Source: Plutella xylostella
Taxonomy: Eukaryota > Arthropoda > Insecta > Lepidoptera > Plutellidae
Assembly (NCBI RefSeq): GCF_932276165.1
Contig: NC_063992.1
Location: forward strand, 1,064,001-1,128,000
Reading direction: 5' to 3'
Length of the DNA stretch: 64,000 bases
Position 1 is the first letter of the stretch, and each line of letters opens with the position of its first letter. Positions 48,086 to 58,909 of this stretch are shown here, piece by piece. The translations under genes and the position numbers were made by a program. The notes beneath the pieces are model-generated. The model was not told the DNA's origin. It worked only from the letters and a program-made list of their open reading frames with translations, and searched no databases.

Positions 48086-48127
48086 AAAAAAAGGGGTTAA
48101 AACAGACTAGTAAAGTAAGTAATAATA

Positions 48128-48356
48128 CACTAACAAGCAAAAAAACAGTTCCACTTACAAAATTCAACACTAAATGGTCTCAAGTTTTTACAACAATGAA
48201 TAGGAAAATTTTACGTAATGTTTACGTTTTTGTTGGTAATATTCTGGAGAGCTTTAAAAGTACTTCAATATGACATACGGCGTCATTAAGCTAGCTTTTC
48301 CGCTTAGGAGTAACTTGGTGCTTTTCTCACTGGAATGTTTTCATTGCCCGTGAGTT
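48128..48356. mobile_element. Family B inverted-repeat element, copy 3 (229 bp)
   Basis: Left end CACTAACAAGCAAAAAAAC and right end TTTTCATTGCCCGTGAGTT between TA dinucleotides. Shares TTGGTAATATTCTGGA, GTACTTCAATATGACATA, GCGTCATTAAGCTAGCTTTT and TAACTTGGTG with copy 2 in the same orientation. The longest copy seen; still no coding capacity. Confidence 0.8.
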
Positions 48357-49375
48357 TAGTAGTAAAATAGACCCGCTACCCCTCGCGACTTGGCCCACAC
48401 CCGCCGCTTAATCTAAAAAACTTTTACAGTCGGGACATGACTCGTAGTCCTAATGCGTGTCTTTTGTGCTCTATCGTAATATTTCAGATACGTGTCAGCG
48501 GCCCGTTGCACGTGGGATGCCTTTTTGATTTCGGAGTAAAACTAACCAAAAATATGGTCGAAAAAAAATTATACTCAGAAATACTGAGTATTAATAACTT
48601 GATTACGTTTTTTATACTAGTATTATGCAAATACGGGAATTTTCTTTAGTAGCATATTATACAGTTTTTCAAACTCACAAACCGTCAATCTATGAAAGAA
48701 GGAAAAAGGTGAATAGTATGTTTGACAAGGTACTAAAGTCTATAGTTACTGAAATACTGAGGCTGTACTTATCAGACTATGTATTAAATAGCCATCATAC
48801 CATCTGTATGTTAGAATGTAGGATCATTCATTTGACTATGATAATGCCAAGGTTAAATAAGAATTTCTTAAAGTTTAAAAACAAAAATATAAATGAAGAC
48901 AGCTCTAATGAAGTAAGTATCACATAAATTATGTAAAATCACTGCCCCTTATTGTTATTAGTCAATCTGAGTGCCGGTCACTTTAGTTTTTTGGTGAAGC
49001 TTATCTAAATTAGTTGTGGATGTCCTTATACAATCTAGATACATTTAGATTCGTTATGAAATAAAACATTTACTTTGAAGCTCCATATTTATTATTGTTA
49101 CCATCTTCTACTTAGCATATCGCTGACAAACACTGGAGTAGGCTTTGTCATACTGGAGTAGGATAGACTAGACTGCTAGTCAGTTGCTGACTGCTCAGAC
49201 TGCTGTGGTACCTAATATAATAATATAAGTAGGAATATTGCGGGAAACAAGCTGTCGAATTGCCACATTTCAAGACACATTACCGACTTAACAAAATTAA
49301 GTGTTCACGAATTTAAATCGATAGTCGATAACTGTATATTGTGAAAAGCTTGCGTTGATACGTTGTGCCGATATT
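48357..49375. other. AT-rich non-coding stretch
   Basis: The frame at 48625-48927 (100 codons) is AT-rich with no recognised domain and no supporting splice context; treated as chance. TACTGGAGTAGG is repeated within 49130-49165. Confidence 0.45.
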
Positions 49376-49480
49376 AGCTGCGCCCGCGGCGGCGGCGGCG
49401 CGCTACCGTGCCGCGGCGGGGCGACAAACATCGCCCCATCTCCCTCGCACTTATGCAAATCCAACTGATTTGCATTTTAA
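49376..49480 (+). promoter_or_regulatory. CpG-rich islet followed by a palindromic octamer pair
   Basis: A GGC/GCC-rich block at 49376-49440 is followed by ATGCAAAT (49453-49460), a 7-bp spacer and ATTTGCAT (49468-49475), an exact inverted pair of POU-factor octamers. Candidate enhancer or promoter element. A short frame across it starts MPILAAPAAAAARYR, which is low-complexity alanine from GC repeats and not evidence of a gene. Confidence 0.4.
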
Positions 49481-51983
49481 ACTTTTGCGACCACTTTCTG
49501 CATCGCATGTTCCCTTTTCAAAACGGAATTTTATGCTATTTATACACTATTTTAATTGTGTTTCCGAATGATTTATTTATATTGTTCCACTGATGAATGG
49601 TTACATACTCGTAGCTCGTACTGCTTGTGTGTTGTAATATAATATTTCTGTTTATGCAAAGTTGTCTGTCCTCAAGGTTCAGGATAAAAAGTTATTTATA
49701 CTGACGTGTTCTTTATTCATTAGTGTAATTTAAGTGGGTAATAGTATTTTCGACATGTTTACTTTCGTTGTGAAGATCCAGCATCTGTGATTTCGTTTCA
49801 CTTATGCTAATGAAAAATAAGGCTATTTAAAACATTCCATTGCATACATCAAGGATGACGTGACTTTTTTATATTTATGGGTCCTCGAAAAGTACCTACA
49901 CCTATTATACAAAACAAAAAACTCAGCACTTGTTCATACAGGATTTTATTAGCTATTCAGGTGATACTGCATTGTATGCTGTCGACCATGTTTTCCTGAC
50001 CTCCGATAGCTTAGATCTGGCATTATTTTATGGTTCTCTTAAAATTGGTTCATCTCTTGGGTGCAGCTGACACCACGTTCACGCCTTTTTAAACCCAAAA
50101 TGGCAGATAAAAAGCAGTTTAGTTTCGCTTCTAGAAAGAAAGGAATTCGAAAACTTTACTAATACAGAATGCGGCGAGTGTATGTTTGTTTGTTTAAATA
50201 TGATTCATGTGATAATGAACCGTTGTACCTGCACTAGTAACATGCATTATTTAACACCTAAATGTAGCGTTTTAAAAAAAATGCATCCGGGGATAATTAA
50301 ATGTATTATAATTTATAATACACACAAAAACATGGGTCCTTATCACCACCGATAAGAAGAAGATCTTTCGCACTTACAAGTTACATTACAACCATCTCTT
50401 CGCAATTTAACTTAAGTTTAGGTACATTTATAGGAATATGCGTACAAGCAGTGGAGTCAAAGTGTATATTAAACAATGTTAGACAGGTACTTACTGCAAT
50501 ATACATTATACACACTTCACTAAGTATCATTGTACATATACATATTATCTATCTATATTCGTAGGATATGAAATCAAGACACAACTATCAATCAAAACCA
50601 AGGCTCACCAGGCAGTTATAGTTTATTGCGAAGACTGTGAATACATTATTTTGATATTTTGATTATCAAGTTTTGGTCCAGTATTAATAGCAGATCGTTT
50701 TAAGGCAATATATGAGTCGTTATTCAAGTGGATTTCCTTTTACTTACGTACAATAATTATATGAATAGCTCATGCCTGTAATTAAAATAAAAAATTAAAT
50801 CTTGTTTTATTAAGCTTTAAAAAATAGGTAAGACTGACTTTTATTCAGACACACTATAAATATCACCAACGTAGTATAAATAAAAACTCTAGGTCTTGAA
50901 AATCGTAAAATCGGCTTAAACCGCTAATCCGAAAATTGCACTAGAGGGCGCCAAAAGCATTTTATCTTTGCAAAACTCGAGCAGTATAAAGCTAATCCCT
51001 TTTTGTTTTTTTATTATTTTTAAGGCTTGTAACTGGACACTACGGGAGGCCAGACGAAAGGGAAACAGGGTAATGCTTGCACGGTAGTCCGAACATATTA
51101 GCGTCAAAAGAGGCGGCATTTATTGTAGGTTTTTGTTTTAAAAGAAGATGATAGTGATGAATAGAATTTATTGCAAAAAGACTTAATAAGCACGGACGAA
51201 ATAGTATAAAGGTACCAATATCAGTAATGCGTTTGTATATGTTGTAAGTTGTGTTTAAAATGGTTGGAGCGATTGTGATACTATGTTGTTTATCCTCTCT
51301 CCTCACGGAATGTACGCTTTTTTGTAATATTAAGATAAACTTACATAAATTTATGACATTCTTTAATAATTATGTGACTTTTAAAGCTTTTAAAGGTTAT
51401 AATTTGGCCGACTATTCCTAATTTAAAGTAATGATAATTAGAATGCCAAATTTATTGGCAACAAAACGATGGTCGACGGGTTTTAATTATTGCTCAGGGC
51501 TTCAACAATGTAAGCAGACTAAAAAATACATTTCTCTTAAAGTTATTGTTTTAGGGCGTTTAAGAACATTAAGTTTTATTATAATCTTTGACCTCATATG
51601 CACATAATATTATCTCATTCCTCTGTCATTAAATACGTAGAGATACAAAGCTTGGCTGGAAATCATTTCCGATTAACAATGTTTGTTTTCAAAATAATTT
51701 ATAGCTGAAAGAATTTTCAGTGAAAGAAGAAAGAAGAAGTTTTCTAACTGAAATGGTGAAATAATATACATACAGAAAGCCTGATATAGAGATTTCCACA
51801 CAGAAAAGTTTTTTTTATTTACGTAAGCGCGTTGAATTCTAATGTATGGATATTGAACTTTGCTTCGGCATGGGAATTTTGCGTTAAATAAAAGCTTATA
51901 TATATTTTTGGTATACCCACGTACTAATAGAGTGGCCTGTAGACAAGTTATACTACAGGTACTGTAGAATAGCTTGTCTCGGC
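49480..51983. other. AT-rich non-coding stretch
   Basis: No gene recognised. The exact 20-bp word shared with 6746-6765 lies at 51827-51846. Minus-strand frames at 50916-51306 show no domain. Confidence 0.45.
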
Positions 51984-52122
51984 GGGGTCACTCACTCTAT
52001 AGTACGAAAAACTAAGTTTCTTCTGCTGCGCCAGCCATGACTACTCTATCTCATTATGTTAAACGTGAAAATTGCACGATGGCTCTTGATCGCTCGTTTT
52101 TCGTCAGTATAGAGTGACCCCC
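51984..52122 (+). mobile_element. Family A element, full copy 5
   Basis: Starts GGGGTCACTCACTCTATAG and TACGAAAAACTAAGTTTC; ends CGTTTTTCGTCAGTATAGAG and TGACCCCCC. Internal GCGCCAGCCATGACT, CTCTATCTCAT and TTAAACGTG align with the other copies. A four-base duplication of CACT disturbs the left end. Confidence 0.8.
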
Positions 52123-55100
52123 CGTGCCCCGACCACAGACTATAAACCTCTCCCCGCCGCACTCATTTGAAATAATACTTCGGAATTGCGCGTCCGCCGC
52201 AGAATGTACTTCGAAATTATTTCTGTTTCGCAAATTGCGAGCTTTAATCTTTACAAAGTGAAAAGTTTGCGGGCCTTACCTCTGCGGTGTAGAGGTAGAT
52301 TGGAGGTTGCAGTGGAGGTGCTGCGCCGGTCGTTTGTTCTTGCTGTTTTGATTGCTTCGTATTGGTTTTCTATTGTGAGGTTTCACGCCGCGATAGGTGC
52401 AGAGGTACTTAAGCTGCGTTCGTATTTTATTGTTTGATATTGTATACTTTACCAGCTATAAAGAATAATAGCAAAATGTTGCATGAATTTTGAATAAGCA
52501 TATAAAATTTAGGAAACTTCCATTTTAGTTGAGATGTTAATACGGAAGGAAGCCATCAATTCCTTAAAACAACCATTAATAATATAGTCTGTTCCTTGTT
52601 AGCTTCAATAGATCAAATGATTATTCCTACCAATAAAGATAGCCGGTTGGAAATCTCCAGGCAATGAACGTGGAAACTTGGAACCTAATAAAGCCGCTTT
52701 AACAAGATTTAAGGCAAAATGAGTCGCATCAGAAATACGAGAAATCACTAATTAGCACGCGACTCTCGACCTTAACCAATTAGCAATAAGACTATGCGCT
52801 GAAATTTACCGCTTCCTTAGACCGCTACGTTTGTCAGGACATAGATTTGAATGTGCTATTTGAGCTCAGATTTATTGCGTAGGTTTTGTTACTTCGGCAT
52901 CGAGAATGGAATCGAATGAGCAAGGAATGTGCTCGAATCCTTCCAATCGATTTAGTCGCTCATCTCCTTTATAGGGCCTAACAGAGGGTTTTAGACAGAA
53001 CGTGTCATTAGTCAAATCTGTGCGGCTAAGCAGCGTATTAACCTATCTGCCCTCGCATCAGGCGGAGGGCGCGTTCATTTCGTACGAGCGACGATCTCCG
53101 TACACGCACCAATTAGCGTGTTCGTCGCTGGCAGATACTGCGGGATTCATAAATCGAATGGACCGTTAGCGAGGCGGACCCCTGCTGCTCGGACATCTCC
53201 GCCGGCGATCGGCTCGCGTTCCAAATACAAAACGTATCCGAGGAATTCAACGATTTTTAGCATGTGTAACTGTCAATACGCTTCTAAGTACACGAATTCG
53301 AATTTCAACTTGTTCGAGTGGTGTGCACATGAATTTCAGTGGATATTTTAAGCTCCGTTTTGTTTGGGAGGCAATCGGATGTGACGTCATAATGGCGGAA
53401 GGTCGTTGTAGTGTTAACGTCTGCTTAATAATCCCATAAATTTTTATTGTTATTCTTTTTACAAATTGCTGTAGAATCTTTAATTATTCTTAATTAATTA
53501 AGCTATTTAGCGGTAAATGTAACGGTGTTCTGGGTGAACTCTTAACGACATGTTAGTATTATTTAAACTTAAAAAAATGTAGGTACAAAATTTTTAACCT
53601 ATACCAAATCTTTAAGCTTACATCAAGTAAGGTAAGCCAAATATTTATTAATTTACAATGTTAAACGCATCTGACATTCGCATCTTAAATTCAGGCATTA
53701 AAATCATAATCCCAGAAAATCTTAAATAATAACTAATCGATGTATCACATTTTGTCGTATTAAAATGAAAGAAGAAGAAAAAATAAGTAATTCTTATGTC
53801 TTGTACCCGCCACCGACCGAGATCTGTCTTCTTAATATGATGTTATTGCCAACTTTATTGTTTGACTTTTATTTGGTTTTGGAATCGATGAACCGTAAGT
53901 GCGCTCTTTTTCTTTTTAATGTCAGGTCAAGGTTGCGAGGAGGTTCGTTGTGAATTGTTACCGGCCAGTGTTCATCTTTTAGCAATACTTTTTATAATTA
54001 CATATTATGTTCTATTACGGAACTAGTTCTACTCCAGGATCAAAATTAGTTTCTTGACGATAACCTGTCATCCAATTTAGATGAAACACAACCTTTATTC
54101 CACCTAAGAAAAACTTATATTTTATAACTGATAACCGCAAGGAATTTCATAAAATTATAACGAAATTATCTGCGAACGTGCAGATAGTCAGAAAAGACAA
54201 AATTATTCTGTTGGTATATTTTTCATAATCATTTACTGGGTCCGACTTTTTTATAATAATAATATTATGTTCGAAAATACACAGATTTATTGTACGCAGG
54301 TATTACTTAAGATAACGACTAGGTATAGATAAGAATTTAGGCTTTCATCGTTAAGATCCTGATGATAGCTAAAACAAGTTTCAAAATTAAAATAAGCAAT
54401 TTTTTTATGGAGCTTTAAAATTGTAAGTAAATAATGTTGAAGGACCACAAACGTCAAATGGTTCATAAATTACAAAATGGAGTCACTCAAAACTCAAAAC
54501 CTAACAGATGGTATCCGTCAAAGTTTACATAAACATAAACTTACTTTTGAATTTTTACGTTAACATTTTTATGTTACACATAAATCATAAAAAAAAATCT
54601 TTATGTTAAGAGTAGTTACTAAAACGTTTTTTTCCCATACGAATGCCTTTTGAATGATTCACTGATAGTTGTTACCTTATATAATTTTATTTCTTACCAA
54701 ATAATCTACATAATACATTATATATTTCTTACATAAACTTACGCAAAGTCGTAAAAAGGTTACTTTACTTGTTAGCAAGTTAAGTCATGTTGTGAAGTAT
54801 AAAAATCGATGAAAGCGTTTATGATTCAGTTTACAATCATAATCATGACTCGTAATCGAAACTTAGCACAATAGGTACAGCACTCGCCTCCACTGAATCG
54901 AGCGATTTTATAAAAGGACCTCCCGTAAAAACGAACTGTTTATGAGTACGCTAATTGGCAATGCAAAATAAACTTTATTATGTATGTAGAGCTTTCATTT
55001 TCATATCAAAGATTGCGTCTAAAAAGCGAACGCTCTCGTGATGTTGTAAAATAAAATTGAAGATTTTCTATTGCATTCTGAATTTCTGACACATGCGCCC

Positions 55101-55205
55101 TTTTCACAGCAACTTTTATGCTCTCTATACATGGAATTTTTATCAGTGTCCTCCATGTTTGCAGTCCAGTAAATGTATGGAACATCATCTGTATTATTCC
55201 GACAT
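52123..55205. other. Non-coding stretch with one GC-rich block
   Basis: GC content is raised at 53040-53220, after a 52690-52870 segment that contains several TAAT-core words (possible homeodomain sites). ATAATGGCGG at about 53390 is a YY1/Pho-like word. The plus frames at 52186-52437 and 53118-53351 have no recognised domain. No gene supported. Confidence 0.4.
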
Positions 55206-55235
55206 TTTAGAGTTGCTCCCTTAATAAAACGATTT

Positions 55236-55494
55236 GACGACCGAATGGCGTAGTGGTTAGTGACCCTGACTACTGAGCCGAAGGTCCCGGGTTCGATTCC
55301 CGGCTGGGGCAGATATTTGTTTAAACACAGATATTTGTACTCGGGTCTTGGGTGTTGGTATTTATATTTAGTATCTATCTATCTATGTATTTGTGTAGAT
55401 ATATCAGCTGTCCGACACCCATAACACAGGTTCTGCCTAGCTTGGGGTCGGATGGCCGTGTGTGAGATGTCCCCACATATTTATTTATTTATTT
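55236..55494 (+). mobile_element. tRNA-derived SINE with a different, LINE-like tail
   Basis: The first ~115 bp (GACGACCGAATGGCGTAGTG onward, with intact A and B boxes at 55246 and 55290) are nearly identical to the SINE at 43921. After CTCGGGTCTTGG the sequence changes completely to CAGGTTCTGCCTAGCTTGGG, GATGTCCCCACATA and a (TATT)n end. AGTTGCTC occurs at 55211-55218 and 55498-55505, a possible but unproven target duplication because 17 bp separate the first from the head. Confidence 0.85.
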
Positions 55495-55505
55495 AAAAGT
55501 TGCTC

Positions 55506-56986
55506 AGTATGCCGGGTTCCTTACCCTCACAACAGGATCACTGATAAATTCTACTTTGCATAATTTTAATTCTCTTTTGAACTGACATAAATATGCTTTT
55601 AGCGACTTAATAGATAAGTTCAGAGGACTAGGCTCTAATTGCGCCCGTATTATGTCCATTTTGCGGGGTTTTATGATGTTGTAATATTGCGCAGTGAAAA
55701 TATTTCAGCAATTAGTGTTGACTGCTACGACTCCATCAAAATTCCTTAGATTGATCTACTGTTTGTAGTTTAAAGGTTAATATTTATTTATTTATTATTA
55801 TATAAATAAGTGTATAAAGGGTGGACTTAAGGTCTTAAGTTTATCCTGTAATCATTTTAGTAATCAAACGTTATTATAGACACCACTGCCGAAAAGGGTC
55901 ATAGCAATAGTGCAACCATACAATAAAGGTGTTATATATCTTGATTGTTAGTATAGTAATAATAATAATGTATGGGTATTGACAGACAATGAGAGGTAGC
56001 CGTTGCAAAAATAGTCGTATTTCACCTTTATTTTACACAAGATATACTGAACATGCCGTTAGAGTGTACAAGAAACATTAGTGCAACAAGTACCACTAGG
56101 ATTTGATTCTGTGGGTAGGTACCTACTGTAAGAATGTCACAACAATGTTTCCAGTATTGTTGTTGCATATGTATACTTCTATGCGACAGAAAGTACACAA
56201 CTTTTTCACTCGACGCCGCAATTTAAATTGTATTTACATTAGCTCACGAAACAAACACATTTGAAAACAAAGTAAAAAGGCGGTCTCTACAAAATCACGA
56301 GTTCAAATACGAACCGGCAGTTAGTACCAAAACTATAACACAATAATAAAGAGCGCACTTTGCTTCCTCCACCTCACGCAATGGAAAACCACCTTTACAC
56401 TACTGACCATAGACTTACAAACGCGTAGACACGACGCGAAAAAGGGAGTTGTATAATTCAAAATCGTCTAGTTAGCTGCAACAGGCTGACAGATTTATTT
56501 CAGTGGTCGCTCTGAATACATAAAATGACCACTTGTTCGAGGTGGCGAGTCCAGGTTCTTGGTAAAACCTCGCTATGTGACCAGTTTCCCCGGAGTGTTC
56601 GGTCGGTGCGTGATTTTTGCTAAGTTTGTTGTTTTAGTGCTTTCAATAGCCGGCTTTGTTTGTGACTTTGTTGCTGGTTAGAATTTGGAATTACGGAAGG
56701 ATATTGTGTGTCATATCCAATCAATAATTTACTAACCATACTAAAATAAAGTGATATCTTAATCAATAATTATAAAAGATAGCTGGTAATTACATACTAA
56801 TAAATTAAAAGCTTTACTCGATAAATTCTAATCAAAACATTGTTTATAATCGTGTCGTATGTTTACAACCAAGATGTCCAAGCCCATTTGTTTCATCAGG
56901 TGCTGTTGATTAAATAGATAAAGTACTTAGCATTTGACTAAAGATAACTACATACTTCTAATTCATAGTTAGTTCTTGACAATCAC
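55506..56986. other. AT-rich non-coding stretch, nothing recognised
   Basis: No gene or repeat family supported in this interval. Confidence 0.45.
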
Positions 56987-57096
56987 CCATCGACCTGCAC
57001 TAGGCCAGGTCGGTGGACTAGGATTAAAAACCCTTCCTTCATTAGAAGGAGAACCGTGCCCCAGCAGTGGGGATGTGATAGATTGTGATGACAATG
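56987..57096 (+). repeat. Dispersed repeat with (GAT)n-like tail, copy 1
   Basis: GCACTAGGCCAGGTCGGTGG, CCCTTCCTTCATTAGAAGGA, GAACCGTGCCCCAGCAGTGG and TGTGATAGATTGTGATGA correspond to a sequence common in moth genomes. The copy at 57491-57615 is its reverse. A short SINE or the 3' end of an RTE-type LINE; not decidable here. Confidence 0.6.
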
Positions 57097-57360
57097 TTGA
57101 AAATTACTGAAGTTGTTTGATTTAGTGTCAATGTCCGAGTCAACCTGGGTAGATCGAGTTGGACACATTTAATCCACCTTTTCGCTTTGTTGTAACAGTG
57201 GGTATCACGAACCAAAATACTTTTGTCATTGACTACGCGTAGGTCCGTGCCTATGAATAAGCGATGGTTTGAAATGCAATTTGAACTCACAACAGCTCTT
57301 TTTCCGTTAAAAACGACTCATGATTCCTAGGCAATGTGGTGAATAGTGGAAACACCTCAG

Positions 57361-57632
57361 GGGGGTCACTCTATATGACCAAAAACCAAATTTCGGGTTG
57401 CTGCTGCGCGAGCCACGACTCTATCTCGTTGTATTAAACGTGCCGATTGCACGACAGCTCTCGTTCGTTCGTTTTTCGTCAGTGTAGAGTCATCATCATC
57501 ACGACCCATCACGTCCCCACTCACGGGTCTTCTTCCAATGAAGGAAAGGTATAGGCCTAGTCCACCACGCTGGCCTAGTGCGGGTTGGTGGACCCCAACA
57601 CAAGCTTGTGCTGAGAGTGTAGAGTAAGCCTC
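57361..57632 (+). mobile_element. Family A element, copy 6, split by a SINE-like insertion
   Basis: Left part 57361-57490 begins GGGGGTCACTCTATATGACC and runs to TTTTTCGTCAGTGTAGAG; after the insertion it resumes AGTGTAGAGTAAGCCTC at 57616. Removing the insert and one 10-bp duplicate gives a normal family A length. Confidence 0.85.
57491..57615 (-). mobile_element. (GAT)n-tailed repeat, copy 2, nested with target duplication
   Basis: Minus-strand sequence has GTCCACCAACCCGCACTAGG, CCAGCGTGGTGGACTAGG, CCCGTGAGTGGGGACGTGAT and a TGATGATGATG end. AGTGTAGAGT flanks it exactly on both sides (57481-57490 and 57616-57625). A 10-bp target duplication plus a simple tail shows insertion by target-primed reverse transcription. 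Confidence 0.85.
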
Positions 57633-57854
57633 GTGTTTCGGCGAGTCGTGCGCTCTCCGTGCGCTGAGTTATGCGCGCCGCAACATCGACAACCGCTGAT
57701 AACTATAAAATAATGCAGTCGCAACGCTGTCCGTGCGAACGCCCGCCGCCGACGACTTAGCAAGCGTGGATAATTTAGAAGTGGCACAGCTAAATGTTGG
57801 AAAGCTTTCATTAGTCGCAGCTTGAAACTGATTGAAATTTGTGTATACTTATTC

Positions 57855-57881
57855 ATATTTTTTATACTGTTTCAGGTAAAA
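57855..57881 (+). promoter_or_regulatory. Weak recursive splice site candidate 3
   Basis: ATTTTTTATACTGTTTCAG ends at 57875 and is followed by GTAAAA. The 3' site is good, but the regenerated 5' site is weak, and no good second 5' site follows nearby. It may be an ordinary 3' splice site or chance. Confidence 0.3.
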
Positions 57882-58404
57882 AATAAGATAAAAAGTGAAG
57901 TTTACATAATAATACCTACCTATTTAAGGTGAAATATTTTAAAACCGACGGTGTCTGACTAACATTTATTTACTTAAGCTATCTATACCTCCTTTTCACG
58001 CATGGCGTTACATATCGCCTTAATCTGTTTTTTGGAATTAAAATGAATCCAAGCCTATATTCTGCTCAGTACATGTATCAGTCTTAAATACATGGTTTCA
58101 ATACACATAAGTTTCTTTCTCCATTTCCGAATCCTCCCTACTCTTACAAAATGATGCGAAGAAGACACTAGCCCACTCTAGCAGTTTAAAAGCCCTACCA
58201 CGGGTCATCCCAACAATCCTAAAGTAATGTAAAATAATTCCGTAGGCGTCCAAATAACAAGATTTGGTCCTTTAAACGACACCTCATTGTCGGTATCGCG
58301 TTGTCTCCGCCGGACCGTTTCTATATCTTACCCGGACTATTTCTAGAGTATGTTGCAGAAGTACACAGGCTAGTGAGAGCTGGGCCAAGTCAGTACGCAA
58401 CTGA

Positions 58405-58522
58405 GGGGTCACTCTATAATAATATGATGAAGAACTTAGTTTCGTATCTTGTTGTATTAAACGTGCCGATTGCACGTTAAGCTCTCTTTCGTTCGTTTTT
58501 CGCCAGTATAGAGTTACCCTCC
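58405..58522 (+). mobile_element. Family A element, copy 7 with internal deletion
   Basis: GGGGTCACTCTATAATAATA and GAAGAACTTAGTTTCGTATC at the left, TTGTTGTATTAAACGTGCC, GATTGCACG and TTTTTCGCCAGTATAGAG at the right. The GCGCGAGCCACG segment is deleted. Both terminal repeats are present. Confidence 0.75.
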
Positions 58523-58725
58523 TTGAATGAAAACAGATGAATTTATAATTTAAAAAATAAAAACAAATGCATTTCTTTTTGATTCAGTACGGTTTTGGTA
58601 AAGAAAAAATGATTCTGACTATTTGACGCTACACTAAAAGAGTGATATAAGATTCTAATCGTATATCATAATGAAATGATAATGATAAGAACGGCTCTTT
58701 TGAAGAGCAATAACTTAAAAAAATT

Positions 58726-58891
58726 ACAATAAATACAAATACAAAAATACAAAATTGTTTATTGTCTTAACAAAGATTTCTTAATAACTAGTAATTTGAA
58801 GCCTCCTTTTAGGCGTTGGAAACGCCTGTGCCAGGAGACGCCGCTCTTCCTGTATATCATCTAGTTTAAACTTAAGCGTCTATTACTGATT
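58726..58891 (-). mobile_element. 5'-truncated LINE 3' end with 17-bp target duplication
   Basis: A 17-bp direct repeat, AATAACTTAAAAAAATT, flanks it (58709-58725 and 58892-58908). On the minus strand the insert ends in a TTTGTATTTGTATTT-type tail and carries CCTGGCACAGGCGTTTCC and a 7-bp hairpin (AGGCGTT/AACGCCT, 58811-58827). About 166 bp of 3' untranslated end only. Clade not determined. Confidence 0.8.
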
Positions 58892-58909
58892 AATAACTTA
58901 AAAAAATTG

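Noticed and set aside
48625..48927. 100-codon plus-strand frame ending near a GTAAGT
   Set aside because: Residues are those of AT-rich random sequence; the GTAAGT is not paired with an upstream exon or a recognisable start.
55211..55505. AGTTGCTC as a target duplication for the second SINE
   Set aside because: The first copy lies 17 bp before the tRNA head, so it is not directly flanking; kept only as a possibility.
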